Assembly: GCF_044142105.1 (NCBI RefSeq)
Contig: NZ_JBGTYM010000001.1
Coordinates: forward strand, 744,001-808,000
Direction of reading: 5' to 3'
Origin: Pseudogemmobacter sp044142105
GTDB lineage: Bacteria; Pseudomonadota; Alphaproteobacteria; Rhodobacterales; Rhodobacteraceae
Length of the DNA: 64,000 bases
A program made the position numbers and the translations under genes. How positions within the stretch are numbered: position 1 is the first letter of the stretch; each line of letters begins with the position of its first letter. This document shows, piece by piece, positions 1 through 8,670 of the stretch. The notes below the pieces were generated by a model, which was not told the origin of the DNA, made no database searches, and was given only the letters and a program-made list of their open reading frames with translations.

Positions 1-1
1 G

Positions 2-490
2 ACCGAACTGGTCAGCCTGCCACAGTCGGCGCTCCGGGGCGATCCGCGCATGATCCTCGTGCGGGGCAAGGGCGACAAGGAACGGCTGGTGCCGCTGTCG
101 GCCCCGGCCCGCGCTGCGGCACAGGCCTGGCTGGCCGAGCTTGACAGCCAGGCCGAGGCGCTGCGCAAATCGGGAGAGGCAGTGCCGAAACACCTCTTTC
201 CCGGCTCCGGCAAGGCGGGGCATCTGAGCCGACAGGCTTTCTTCCTGCTGCTGAAAGCCTTCGCACTGGACGCCGGAATCAATCCGGCCCAGGTCACGCC
301 GCACGTGCTGCGCCATGCCTTCGCGACGCATCTGTTGCAAGGCGGTGCCGATCTGCGGGTGATCCAGACGCTGCTTGGCCATGCCGATGTCGCGACGACC
401 GAGATTTACACGCATGTGCTGGACGAACATCTGCGCGATCTGGTGCTGACCCACCACCCGCTTGCGCACAAACCGAAATCCCGCCCATAA
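2..490 (+). CDS. xerD: Tyrosine recombinase XerD, 3' part (5' end outside window)
   Basis: The frame is open from the first bases, so only the C-terminal catalytic half (about 162 residues) is visible. It carries the beta-hairpin lysine motif GKGDKER, the HVLRHAFATHLL box (HxxR) and LLGHADVATTEIYTHV, which holds the second histidine and the nucleophilic tyrosine. The first catalytic arginine lies just upstream of the window. XerD normally acts with XerC at dif to resolve chromosome dimers. A phage-type integrase is less likely because the sequence is XerD-like and the neighbours are core genes. A membrane-protein gene follows 51 bases downstream. Confidence 0.88.
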   Translation, partial: TELVSLPQSALRGDPRMILVRGKGDKERLVPLSAPARAAAQAWLAELDSQAEALRKSGEAVPKHLFPGSGKAGHLSRQAFFLLLKAFALDAGINPAQVTPHVLRHAFATHLLQGGADLRVIQTLLGHADVATTEIYTHVLDEHLRDLVLTHHPLAHKPKSRP

Positions 491-541
491 GGGCCCGTTC
501 CCCTTGCATTTTCCTGACAAGAAAGCCCGTTTAGACCCGCC

Positions 542-1825
542 ATGGACACCGCCTTCTGGATCACCACCGCCGCCATCCTTGCCCTGATCCTGGCTTCCGC
601 ATTCTTCTCGGGCTCGGAAACCGCGCTGACGGCAGCCTCGCGTGCCAAGCTCAAGACCCAGGCCGACAAGGGATCGGTCGGCGCAGGCGCGGCGATGAAG
701 CTGACTGAAGATCGCGAACGCCTTATCGGCGCCCTGCTTCTGGGCAATAATGTCGTCAACATCCTGTCCTCGGCGCTGGCCACGGCGCTGCTGACCCGGC
801 TCTTCGGCGACAGCGGCGTGGCGCTGGCGACGCTGGTGATGACGGCCTTGGTGCTGATCTTCGGCGAAGTCATGCCCAAGACGCTTGCAATCACCTATCC
901 CGAGACCGTTGCCTCGCGTGTGTCACCAATCATCCGTATCCTGACCTTCCTTCTGGCGCCCATCGTCGCCCTGGTGCAGGTCCTGGTGCGGTTTCTCTTG
1001 CGCCTTTTCGGCGTCAAGACCAATCCCGAGGACAATCCGCTGGCCCTGCGCGAGGAGATCGTCGGCGCCATCGCGCTTGGCCATTCCGAGGGCGCGGTGG
1101 AAAAGGAAGACCGCGACCGTCTTTTGGGCGCGCTGGATCTGGGCGAGCGTACGGTGGACGAGATCATGCGCCACCGCCGCCAGATCGAAATGCTCGATGC
1201 CGACCAGCCGCCCGGCGCGCTGCTGACGCAGGTGCTCGGCTCACCCCACACGCGCCTGCCGGTCTATCGCGGGTCGGATGACAATATCCTGGGCGTCGTC
1301 CATGCCAAGGACCTCCTGCGCGAGGTGGACCGGCTGGTCCGCGGCGAGACACCCGAGGGGCTGGAGGCTCTGGACATCGCCAAGGTGGCGATGAAGCCCT
1401 ATTTCATTCCCGAAACCACCAGCCTTGACGAACAGATGCGCGAATTCCTTAAGCGACGCACCCATTTCGCGCTGGTCGTCGATGAGTATGGCGGCTTGCA
1501 GGGCCTGATCACGCTGGAGGACATCCTTGAAGAGATCGTCGGTGAGATCACCGACGAACATGACGTGGTCTCACGCGAGGGCAGCCTGTCCCAGGCTGAG
1601 GATGGCGCCTATCTGGTCGATGGCGCGATGACGATCCGCGACCTGAACCGCGCGACCGACTGGCAATTGCCGGATGACGAGGCCAATACGATCGCGGGTC
1701 TGGTGATCCATGAGGCGATGATGATCCCGGCCGAGGGCCAGGTCTTCAGCTTCCACGGCTTCCGCTTCGAAGTGGTGACACGGCGCGAGAACCGGATCAC
1801 CAAGTTGAAGATCCGCCCGCTCTGA
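542..1825 (+). CDS. CNNM/CorC (HlyC/CorC, YfjD-type) transporter-associated membrane protein
   Basis: The 427 residues show the usual family order: a DUF21 membrane domain with hydrophobic segments in about residues 1-180, opening with the FFSGSETALTAASRAKL motif; a CBS-domain pair around 200-330; and a C-terminal CorC_HlyC domain from about 345 after LEDILEEIVGEITDEHD. Family members act in Mg2+/Co2+ homeostasis at the inner membrane, and the 'haemolysin' label in old annotations is misleading. The length is normal for the full DUF21-CBS-CorC architecture. It follows xerD and converges with the minus-strand CAP-RTX gene, with only 7 bases between the two stops. Confidence 0.88.
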   Translation: MDTAFWITTAAILALILASAFFSGSETALTAASRAKLKTQADKGSVGAGAAMKLTEDRERLIGALLLGNNVVNILSSALATALLTRLFGDSGVALATLVMTALVLIFGEVMPKTLAITYPETVASRVSPIIRILTFLLAPIVALVQVLVRFLLRLFGVKTNPEDNPLALREEIVGAIALGHSEGAVEKEDRDRLLGALDLGERTVDEIMRHRRQIEMLDADQPPGALLTQVLGSPHTRLPVYRGSDDNILGVVHAKDLLREVDRLVRGETPEGLEALDIAKVAMKPYFIPETTSLDEQMREFLKRRTHFALVVDEYGGLQGLITLEDILEEIVGEITDEHDVVSREGSLSQAEDGAYLVDGAMTIRDLNRATDWQLPDDEANTIAGLVIHEAMMIPAEGQVFSFHGFRFEVVTRRENRITKLKIRPL

Positions 1826-1832
1826 CCTTGGG

Positions 1833-3191
1833 TCAGATGATGTCGATGGCGTTGGACAGGCCGTTCAAGGTTGTCACTCCGGCGAGGAAGATCGTGCCAC
1901 TGCTGCCGAAATCGAGCAGGACGCCATTCCCGGTAACGGTGGCATAGCTCTCCACGACTTCCACCTTGGTCAAAGCGGCATTGCTCCACAGCCCGTCGTC
2001 CAGCGCGAGCCGATCCCCATCTGCCAGTTTGAAATCGGTAACCAGGTCGCTGCCTGTCGCGGCATAGAATTCGAATCTGTCCGCCCCGGGCCCGCCGGTC
2101 AGCGTGTCATTGCCGCCGACGCCGACCAGGCGGTCATTGCCCCAACCTCCATCGACAAGGTCATTGCCCTGATTGCCGAACAGCGTGTCATGGCCGGGGC
2201 CGCCGTAAATCTGGTCGTTGCCGGCATCGCCGCCGATCAGGTCGTTGCCATCGAGCCCCCAGATCCGGTCGTTGCCGGCCTGCCCGACGATCAGGTTTCC
2301 GGCGGCATTGCCAGCGAGGATGTTGTCGGCCCCGTTTCCGGTCAGCGACAGGGCATTGGTGCCCAGAAGCTGGCCGCGATGGATACCTGTGCCAAGCGTC
2401 AGCGACCCTGAGGCATAGAAGATGTTGCCATCGACAATATCGAGCTTCACGTTGCCAAGGCTCATATCGACCGTGGCGGTGAATGTGATGCCTTCGGCCG
2501 TCCGGCCAGTGACGCCGACCGCGCCCGTCGCCGAGGTGCCGATGGAATAGCCCCCCGCCGCGGCGGTGACCGTCGTGGCATCACCAAGCGCAAACAGCGC
2601 GCCGCCCTTGCCTTCGCCGAGGCTGTAGAACTTGTCTGCATTCAAGTCACTATAGACCACGCCGGTCAGGTAGCGCGGTGTCCCCGACGTGCCGAAAAGT
2701 TCGGTCAGCATCGACGCATTCCAGTTTGTGCCGCCTTGCAGGAACCGGCCCTGCTCGCGGCTGAGCCCGATTTCGCGGAAGGAATCGTTCAGCAGGTTGA
2801 CCCGGTGGCCCGCACTGCGGAACAGGCCTTCGTGATGCGACAGGACCATGCCAACCGCATCCTGGGCCGCGGCGGTCGTGCCGCGCCAGGAGATGTTCTC
2901 GCCGATGGTGCGCCAGTTATAGCCCGCGTCGGTTGCGCGGTCCCAGGGTTGCGAGCCGCCCGCGCCGGTATGGCTGAAGATATCCGCATTCAGCATCCAG
3001 ACGGAATGTAGCCGCGCCGCTTCTTCCAGCAGTGCATTCGGTGCCAGCACCTGGCGAGAGCCGCCCGAAAGCGTACCAGCCGCCAGTCCAGCATTGAGGT
3101 CGATGCCATAGCGCGCAGCTTCTCCCATCGGATCAAGCCGCGCCCGGTTGATCAGTTCCAGCAGGACTTGCTCGTCGGCAGTCAGGGTCAT
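1833..3191 (-). CDS. Secreted CAP-domain protein with RTX calcium-binding repeats
   Basis: The N-terminal half is a CAP/SCP-like domain, with an ELINRARLDP opening, HSVWMLNADIFSHTG and a GENISWRG segment. The C-terminal third has at least five glycine/aspartate nonapeptide repeats of the GGxGxDxLx type (for example GGPGHDTLFG and GGWGNDRLVG), followed by an acidic, hydrophobic tail. There is no N-terminal signal peptide. CAP plus RTX with a C-terminal secretion region is the usual form of a type I (ABC) secretion substrate. I chose the ATG at 3191 (452 aa), which begins immediately before the domain. An upstream alternative at 3278 would add 29 low-complexity residues. No ABC/MFP export genes are adjacent. 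Confidence 0.82.
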   Translation of the reverse strand: MTLTADEQVLLELINRARLDPMGEAARYGIDLNAGLAAGTLSGGSRQVLAPNALLEEAARLHSVWMLNADIFSHTGAGGSQPWDRATDAGYNWRTIGENISWRGTTAAAQDAVGMVLSHHEGLFRSAGHRVNLLNDSFREIGLSREQGRFLQGGTNWNASMLTELFGTSGTPRYLTGVVYSDLNADKFYSLGEGKGGALFALGDATTVTAAAGGYSIGTSATGAVGVTGRTAEGITFTATVDMSLGNVKLDIVDGNIFYASGSLTLGTGIHRGQLLGTNALSLTGNGADNILAGNAAGNLIVGQAGNDRIWGLDGNDLIGGDAGNDQIYGGPGHDTLFGNQGNDLVDGGWGNDRLVGVGGNDTLTGGPGADRFEFYAATGSDLVTDFKLADGDRLALDDGLWSNAALTKVEVVESYATVTGNGVLLDFGSSGTIFLAGVTTLNGLSNAIDII

Positions 3192-3293
3192 GGCAGGGCT
3201 CGCGGCAGCGGGACAGGGCTGCACCTTCTGTCCCGATTGCGGCGGTGAAATGTCCCGCGCGTGCCCTTGTGCGGGCAAAGCGCGAAGAAGCCC

Positions 3294-4871
3294 CTAGCGC
3301 TTTCCGAAAAGTGTACCCAGAACCCCGCGTACGATGGCCTGACCCGACTTGGTGCCAAGCTGACGGGCAAAGCTCTTGGCGAAAGCTTCGGTCACCGAAT
3401 CCGACCGGCGCGCGGAGGTGGTCGATTTCTGCGCCACGGGTTTTGCCCGCCCCCCGTCATAGCGCCGGGCATGGCTGAAACCGTCATCGGCCACGACGGT
3501 CCCGCCGCTTGCGCCATCGTCTTCGGGGTCCTTGGCGGCGCGCGCCGCCTTCTCGGATCGTGCCCGCAGCTTCTCCCAGGCGCTTTCGCGGTCGACAAGG
3601 GTGTCATATTTTCCCGCGACAGGAGAGCCAGCCATCGCCGCCGCGCGCGCCTGCGGATCGGCCGGGCCAAGGCGGCTGGAAGGCGGGCGCACCAGCGTGC
3701 GCTCGGCCATGCCTGGGATGCCCTTCAGTTCCAGGAACGAGGTCACCGCCTCTCCCGTTCCGACATCGCGGATCGCATCCTCGATCTTGAACCGGGGATT
3801 GGGCCGATAGGTCTCGGCCGCAAGGCGCAGGTCCTTCTGATCCTTGGCGGTAAAGGCCCGCAGGGCATGCTGCACCCGGTTGCCCAACTGGCCCAGGATC
3901 GCCTCGGGCACATCCGCCGGGTTCTGGGTGATGAAATAGACGCCGACGCCCTTCGAGCGGATCAGTCGCGCCACCTGTTCCACCTTGGCGACCAGTGCCT
4001 TGGGCGCGTCGTCGAACAGCAGATGCGCCTCGTCGAAGAAGAAGACGAGCTTGGGCTTATCGGGGTCGCCCACTTCCGGCAGGGTCTCGAACAGTTCGGA
4101 AAGGAGCCAGAGCAGGAAGGTTGCGTAAAGCCGGGGCGAGTTCATCAGCCGGTCGCCGGCAAGGATGTTGATCCGGCCATCGCCATTCGCATCGGCCAGC
4201 ATCAGATCGGCCAGGTCCAGCGCGGGTTCGCCAAAGAGCTTGGCCCCGCCCTCGTTCTCCAGCACCAGAAGTCGGCGCTGGATCGCGCCGACCGAATCCT
4301 TGCCGACCAGACCATAGCGGGCCGAAAGGTCTTCGGCATTCTCGGCCACGAAGGTCAGAAGCGCCTGAAGGTCCTTCATGTCGAGAAGCGGAAGGTTTTC
4401 CTCGTCCGACAGTCGGAAAGCGACGTTGAGGACGCCCTCCTGGGGCTCGGAAAGTTCCAGCAGGCGCGACAGCAGTAAGGGGCCCATCTCGGCCACCGTC
4501 GTGCGGATCGGATGGCCCTTTTCGCCAAAGAGATCCCAGAAGGTCACAGGGAAGGCGCGATAGCGCAGGTCAAGGCCGATGGTGGCGGCGCGTTTGGTGA
4601 AGGGCTCATGCAGCTTGCCCGATGGATCGCCCGCCTCGCAAAGCCCGGTGAGATCGCCCTTCACATCCGCCAGAAAAACCGGCACCCCGGCGGCGGCAAA
4701 GCCCTCGGCTAGAACCTGAAGCGTCACCGTCTTGCCCGTGCCGGTCGCCCCGGCGATCAGACCGTGGCGGTTGCCGAATTTCAGAAGCAGATCCTGCGGC
4801 ACCGCATAGCCTTCGCCACCGCCGCCCACGAAGATATTGTCCACCGCACCCTGATCGCCCACTCTGCCCAT
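3294..4871 (-). CDS. HerA-like/DUF853 ATPase (YjgR family)
   Basis: This is a P-loop ATPase of the helicase HerA-like C-terminal/DUF853 family. Walker A is GATGTGKT at about residue 43 and Walker B is LVFFFDEAHLLF near residue 275. A conserved FITQNPADVPEAILGQLGNR block lies near 320, and the C-terminus is basic (VLGTLFGKR). The ATG at 4871 gives 525 aa, close to family length; the frame stays open to 4991 but the extra residues are not family-like. The biological role is not established, and a DNA-translocase-like activity is inferred from the fold only. It is probably monocistronic, with 102 bases separating it from the downstream CAP-RTX gene. Confidence 0.83.
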   Translation of the reverse strand: MGRVGDQGAVDNIFVGGGGEGYAVPQDLLLKFGNRHGLIAGATGTGKTVTLQVLAEGFAAAGVPVFLADVKGDLTGLCEAGDPSGKLHEPFTKRAATIGLDLRYRAFPVTFWDLFGEKGHPIRTTVAEMGPLLLSRLLELSEPQEGVLNVAFRLSDEENLPLLDMKDLQALLTFVAENAEDLSARYGLVGKDSVGAIQRRLLVLENEGGAKLFGEPALDLADLMLADANGDGRINILAGDRLMNSPRLYATFLLWLLSELFETLPEVGDPDKPKLVFFFDEAHLLFDDAPKALVAKVEQVARLIRSKGVGVYFITQNPADVPEAILGQLGNRVQHALRAFTAKDQKDLRLAAETYRPNPRFKIEDAIRDVGTGEAVTSFLELKGIPGMAERTLVRPPSSRLGPADPQARAAAMAGSPVAGKYDTLVDRESAWEKLRARSEKAARAAKDPEDDGASGGTVVADDGFSHARRYDGGRAKPVAQKSTTSARRSDSVTEAFAKSFARQLGTKSGQAIVRGVLGTLFGKR

Positions 4872-5082
4872 CCCCCGGTCAAGACTTTGCCTGTGACGCC
4901 CGCCCGTCGCAGCAGCGCATCTGCCCTGAACATACATTCTTAAGCAGGTCCCGCCAGTCTTGTTCCCTTCTGCACACCTGCCGGCGACCAAGCGGCCCTT
5001 CCTCTTTGGCGATCTGGCCGCAGCATTGAAAATGTGCGGTTTTTTTTGATCTTTCGGTCAGTAACAGTCTTGAAAAATCCCG

Positions 5083-5111
5083 TTGACCTGCCATGAAAAG
5101 CGCAATAGCGT
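5083..5111 (+). promoter_or_regulatory. Sigma70-like promoter for sRNA candidate
   Basis: TTGACC at 5083-5088 is followed by a 17-base spacer and TAGCGT at 5106-5111. Transcription would start near 5118. The -35 box is strong and the -10 box is weak. It is assigned by eye, supported by the terminator about 60 bases downstream and the lack of an open frame between them. Confidence 0.4.
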
Positions 5112-5117
5112 CCTGAC

Positions 5118-5197
5118 ATGAAGTCGGCCAGTCCGACAGGGAGCATAAGAAAAACGCGTGATCGCGCGATGAAAGGGCCGGTTTTCCGGCCCTTTTT
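5118..5197 (+). ncRNA. Candidate small RNA (orphan promoter-hairpin-terminator unit)
   Basis: The roughly 80-base transcript predicted from the upstream promoter has a small hairpin, GTCGG/CCGAC with loop CCAGT (5123-5137). A purine-rich A/G stretch follows, then a second CGCG-type pairing near 5155-5170, and a Rho-independent terminator ends the unit. No start codon with a ribosome-binding site is visible inside. I do not recognise it as a named sRNA family. It could instead be the end of an unannotated leader. Confidence 0.4.
5172..5197 (+). terminator. Rho-independent terminator
   Basis: The stem AAAGGGCCGG / CCGGCCCTTT has a TTTT loop and runs into six Ts on the plus strand. No plus-strand protein gene lies upstream of it for 3.3 kb, which is why an sRNA is proposed. 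Confidence 0.85.
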
Positions 5198-5343
5198 TAC
5201 ATCTTTTGCCCAGAGGCCCGGTCACGCGCCCTCTCCGCCGATCACGCTTTTCCGACCTGACACCCGTGTCGCCCCATGCTAACACCGCCGCGACCCCGGG
5301 CAGCAACGACCCGGACCGTACAGGCCAAAAGGACCTTCGCGCG

Positions 5344-6027
5344 ATGAAGACCAGACCGCTTCCGCTTCTTGCCCTGCTTGCCGCGCTTGCCACGCCGATG
5401 GCGGCGGCAGCTCAGGACGCCACGCCGACACCCGCTGACGGGGCGACCGTTCAGGCCGATGGCAGCTCGGCCGAAGGCCTGAGCATGGGGATCGAGGTGG
5501 GCAGCGCCGGGGCCAAGGTGGGCGACACCTACATCAAGGCCAAGTTCGATGCCTGGGAACAGCGCTGCATCAAGACGCAATCGGGCGCCGATCCCTGCCA
5601 GCTCTACCAGCTTCTGAAGGACAGCAACGGCAATTCGGTCGCCGAATTCTCGGTCTTCACCCTGCCGGAGGGCCAGACCGGCCCCGCCGCGGCCGGTGCG
5701 AACCTGATCGCGCCGCTGGAAACGCTGCTGACCGAAGGCCTGCGCCTGTCGATCGATGGCAGCAAGGAACGTGCCTATCCGTTCACCTTCTGCACCCAGA
5801 TCGGCTGCGTCGCCCGTCTTGGCTTTACCGCCGAGGAAATGGCGATGTTCAAGAAAGGCGCCAAGGCCACGATGAGCATCGTGCCTTTCGTCGCGCCGGA
5901 CCAGAAAGTGCTGCTCGATGTGTCGCTGAAGGGCTTCACAGCCGGGATGGATGCGGTCGCGGCCGACAACAAGGCGGCCGATGCCGCCGACAAGGCAGCA
6001 GCGCCGACACCGACGCCGGCTCCCTGA
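5344..6027 (+). CDS. Invasion-associated locus B (IalB) family periplasmic protein
   Basis: The 227-residue protein starts with a clear Sec signal peptide (KTRPLPLLALLAALATPMAAAAQ). An Ala/Asp-rich linker follows, then an IalB-type domain with the paired-cysteine pattern around WEQRC..DPC and FTFCTQIGCVARLGF. The C-terminus is Ala/Asp/Lys-rich and ends in TPTPAP. The ATG at 5344 is preceded by AAAAGGA about 10 bases upstream and begins the signal peptide; an upstream in-frame ATG at 5206 is rejected. IalB proteins were named in Bartonella but are widespread in free-living alphaproteobacteria, where the function is unknown. The gene converges with the ketoacyl synthase gene, 19 bases apart. 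Confidence 0.82.
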   Translation: MKTRPLPLLALLAALATPMAAAAQDATPTPADGATVQADGSSAEGLSMGIEVGSAGAKVGDTYIKAKFDAWEQRCIKTQSGADPCQLYQLLKDSNGNSVAEFSVFTLPEGQTGPAAAGANLIAPLETLLTEGLRLSIDGSKERAYPFTFCTQIGCVARLGFTAEEMAMFKKGAKATMSIVPFVAPDQKVLLDVSLKGFTAGMDAVAADNKAADAADKAAAPTPTPAP

Positions 6028-6046
6028 TCGCCTAACCCCCGATGGC

Positions 6047-7243
6047 CTAGACGGCGCGCAGCGCCAGAACGGCGTTGAGTCCGCCAAAGGCGAAGGCATT
6101 CGACAGCGCCGCGCCCACAGGGGCGCGGCGCGCTTCGTTTGGAACATGGTCCAGATCGCAATCCGGGTCGGGCGTGGTCAGGCCCAGGGTCGGCGCCACG
6201 ATGCCGTCCCGCAGCGCCATCAGGCAGGCCAAAAGCTCGATCGCGCCGGTTGCCCCGATGGCATGGCCATGCGCCGCCTTGGTGGAACTGACCATCAACC
6301 CTTGCGCCTTGGGTCCGAAAACCTCTTTGATCGCAGCCACTTCCACCCTGTCGTTCACGGCGGTACCCGTGCCATGGGCGTTGATATAGCAGATGTCATC
6401 GGGTGCAAGCCGCGCTTCTGCCATCGCCTGCCGCATCGCGGCCACCGCGCCCTCGCCGCTTGGAACGACGATATCGCCTGCGTCCGCAGTCATGCCAAAA
6501 CCTACGATCTCGGCTAGGGCAATGGCCCCGCGCGCCGCGGCCTGTCCGGCTTCTTCCAGCACGAAGACCGCCGCACCCTCGCCCATCACCATGCCATTGC
6601 GCCTGGCATCGAAGGGGCGGCAGCCATCGGGGGACAGGACGCGCAAGCCTTCCCAGGCCTTCACGCCGCCGAAACAGAGCATGGCCTCGGCCCCACCCGC
6701 CAGCATCGCGGGGGTCGCGCCGTCGCGGATCATGCGGAAGGCCAGACCGATGGCGTGGTTGGACGAGGCACAGGCCGAGGACAGGGCGAAAGAAGGCCCG
6801 CGCAAGCCGTGGCGCATCGAGACCAGCGAGGCGGGCGCGTTCAGCATCAGCCGGGGCACGGTGAGCGGCGGCACTCGGGTCTTTCCTCCCTCGAATACCG
6901 CGCGATAGCTGTCTTCCCAAGTGCCGATGCCACCCGCCGCACTGCCGATCACCACGCCGGTTTCAGGCCCGATCCCGGGCCCGGCCATCGTCAGCGCCTC
7001 TTGCGAGGCCGTCAAAGCGAATTGTGAGAAACGGTCGGCAAGGGTCAGATCCCGTGCGGAAAAATGGCCTTCGGGCGGCCAGTCCGCAACCTGGGCGCCA
7101 ATGCGGATCGCCAGCCTATCGGCATCAGGAAAAACCAAAGGCCCGATACCGGATCGCGCGCCAGCCAGCGCCGCCAACGTGCCCGGCACATCCTTTGCCA
7201 AAGCGTTCACCGTGCCCGCCCCGGTGATGACGACCCGTCTCAT
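6047..7243 (-). CDS. Beta-ketoacyl-ACP synthase (FabF-like, KAS II type)
   Basis: This is a 398-aa thiolase-fold condensing enzyme that would extend an acyl chain with malonyl-ACP. The catalytic set is intact: Cys158 in SSACAS, His290 in NAHGTGTAVND, Lys322 and His325 in STKAAHGHAIG. It starts inside the stop region of the ACP gene (4-base ATGA overlap), so the two are translationally coupled. Position after lpxD and a private ACP suggests it makes a specialised acyl chain, probably for lipid A or another envelope lipid, rather than being the housekeeping FabF. The housekeeping enzyme usually sits with acpP and fabG, which are absent here. Confidence 0.88.
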   Translation of the reverse strand: MRRVVITGAGTVNALAKDVPGTLAALAGARSGIGPLVFPDADRLAIRIGAQVADWPPEGHFSARDLTLADRFSQFALTASQEALTMAGPGIGPETGVVIGSAAGGIGTWEDSYRAVFEGGKTRVPPLTVPRLMLNAPASLVSMRHGLRGPSFALSSACASSNHAIGLAFRMIRDGATPAMLAGGAEAMLCFGGVKAWEGLRVLSPDGCRPFDARRNGMVMGEGAAVFVLEEAGQAAARGAIALAEIVGFGMTADAGDIVVPSGEGAVAAMRQAMAEARLAPDDICYINAHGTGTAVNDRVEVAAIKEVFGPKAQGLMVSSTKAAHGHAIGATGAIELLACLMALRDGIVAPTLGLTTPDPDCDLDHVPNEARRAPVGAALSNAFAFGGLNAVLALRAV

Positions 7244-7509
7244 GCGTTTTTCCGCGCCACCAATGTGCTGACGGCGCGGATGATGCTTTCAACACTTTCT
7301 GCGTCGAAGGCCGGGGCTTCGGAGGGATCGGCAGGGTCAAAGGGGATGGCGATGTCGAATTCTTCCTCGATGGCGAAGATCGCCTCGACCAGACCCAGAC
7401 TGTCCAAACCAAGGCTTTCAACCGTTGCCTCGACGGCGATGTCCTGCGGCGAGATCAGGGCCTGCGCCGCAAGGATGCCGATCACCTTTTCCGCAATCTC
7501 CCCGTTCAT
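7240..7509 (-). CDS. Acyl carrier protein (dedicated, non-AcpP)
   Basis: The 89 residues are acidic and four-helix-like, with the phosphopantetheine attachment motif LGLDSLGLVE (Ser37) and a second-helix EEEFDIAIPFD segment. The sequence differs from housekeeping AcpP: it has a longer C-terminus and an unusual start. It overlaps the downstream synthase gene by 4 bases and lies 23 bases after lpxD, so all three probably form one transcript. Which acyl chain it carries cannot be read from the sequence. AcpXL-like use in lipid A acylation is one possibility. Confidence 0.88.
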   Translation of the reverse strand: MNGEIAEKVIGILAAQALISPQDIAVEATVESLGLDSLGLVEAIFAIEEEFDIAIPFDPADPSEAPAFDAESVESIIRAVSTLVARKNA

Positions 7510-7532
7510 GCGCCCCCCGGACCTTCCGCCCG

Positions 7533-8624
7533 CTAGCCCTTGTCCAGATCCGGCATCAGGGACTTCTCGATCTCACCCACCCGCGCTGCCAGCCGCGGCA
7601 GGCGCCGCAGCGCCTTTTGCATCTCGACATGGGTTTCCATCCTGACCGCAGGATAGCCCAGCAACACCCGGCCAGCCGGGGCATTCGTCAGGATCTTGGT
7701 CGCTCCACCTGCGATCACGTCATCGCCGATGAAGATATTGTCACTGACGCCACACTGGCCGCCCAGCACCACCCGGTCGCCGATCCGCGCCGATCCGGCG
7801 ATGCCGACCTGACCGCAGAGCAGACAGTCGCGCCCGACTTGGACGTTGTGGCCGACATGAACAAGGTTATCGAGCTTGCTGCCAGCGCCGATCACGGTAT
7901 CGCGCACCGTGCCGCGGTCGATGCAGGCATTTGCGCCGATCTCTACGTCATCGCCAATGGTTACGGCGCCAAGCGAATGGATCCGCGTCCAGTTTTGCGC
8001 ACGGATTTCCGCCCGCGCCCCCAGGGTCTCGCGAATTTCCTCGACCCCTGATTTCTCGGGCGTCACGAAAGAAAACCCGTCCGCGCCGATCACGGCGCCG
8101 GGCTGGCAGATGAAGCGGTCGCCGATGCGCACCCGCGCGCCGATCCGCGCACCGTGCAGGATCAGGGCCTCAGCCCCGATCTGCGCGCCCTCGGCGATCG
8201 AGACATGGCTGGCGATCCGCGCGCCGGGGCCGATCCTCACGCCCGCGCCGATGGTGACGAAGGGGCCGATCGCCGCACCCTCGCCGATCTCGGCCGTTGC
8301 GTCGATCACCGTCATGACATGGAGACCGGGCGCGATGTCCGGGCCGGGATCCATCATCCGGCTCAGGCCCGCCATCGCAAGGCGGCCGCGCGGCGCGAAG
8401 ATCGCGGCCTTCAGCCCCATGCCGCGCCAATCTGCCCCGGGCCAGAGGATCGCGGCACGCGCCTGACCCTTGGCCATGCCTTCGCCATAGCGCGGGTCCA
8501 TCGCCAGGGCGAGTTGGTCCGGCCCGGCCACCTGCGGTTCGGATGCGCCAGTGACGGTCAGGTCAAGCTCGCCTTCGGCCTCGGCGCCCAAGGCGGCGGC
8601 GATGTCGCGGATGCTATGGGCCAT
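7533..8624 (-). CDS. lpxD: UDP-3-O-acylglucosamine N-acyltransferase (LpxD)
   Basis: The protein has 363 residues. The N-terminal LpxD domain (about 1-100) precedes a left-handed beta-helix built from hexapeptide repeats (IGxGAxI, VRIGDR and similar, about 105-330). The catalytic histidine motif is DNLVHVGHNVQVG, and a C-terminal helix follows. It transfers a 3-hydroxyacyl chain from ACP to the glucosamine amine in lipid A synthesis. The ATG at 8624 is set by a GGAGG box. It is not within the usual bamA-lpxD-fabZ-lpxA-lpxB cluster but with a private ACP and synthase, so it may be a second, specialised LpxD. Confidence 0.86.
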   Translation of the reverse strand: MAHSIRDIAAALGAEAEGELDLTVTGASEPQVAGPDQLALAMDPRYGEGMAKGQARAAILWPGADWRGMGLKAAIFAPRGRLAMAGLSRMMDPGPDIAPGLHVMTVIDATAEIGEGAAIGPFVTIGAGVRIGPGARIASHVSIAEGAQIGAEALILHGARIGARVRIGDRFICQPGAVIGADGFSFVTPEKSGVEEIRETLGARAEIRAQNWTRIHSLGAVTIGDDVEIGANACIDRGTVRDTVIGAGSKLDNLVHVGHNVQVGRDCLLCGQVGIAGSARIGDRVVLGGQCGVSDNIFIGDDVIAGGATKILTNAPAGRVLLGYPAVRMETHVEMQKALRRLPRLAARVGEIEKSLMPDLDKG

Positions 8625-8670
8625 GGAACCTCCGGTCAGGCCGCAAGGAGGCCTGCGGCGGGGCAGAGTC

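Larger units (their letters stand above)
4872..5343. other. 472-base intergenic region with candidate sRNA
   Basis: No protein gene is supported here; the short open frames lack codon bias and family resemblance. The region should carry the promoter of the HerA-like gene (minus strand). It also holds an eight-T run at about 5040-5047, a sigma70-like promoter at 5083-5111, an sRNA candidate ending in a strong terminator at 5172-5197, and then the leader of the IalB-family gene. Confidence 0.6.

Noticed and set aside
5206..5343. Upstream start extending the IalB-family protein
   Set aside because: It would bury the signal peptide behind 46 residues and has no ribosome-binding site; the ATG at 5344 has one.
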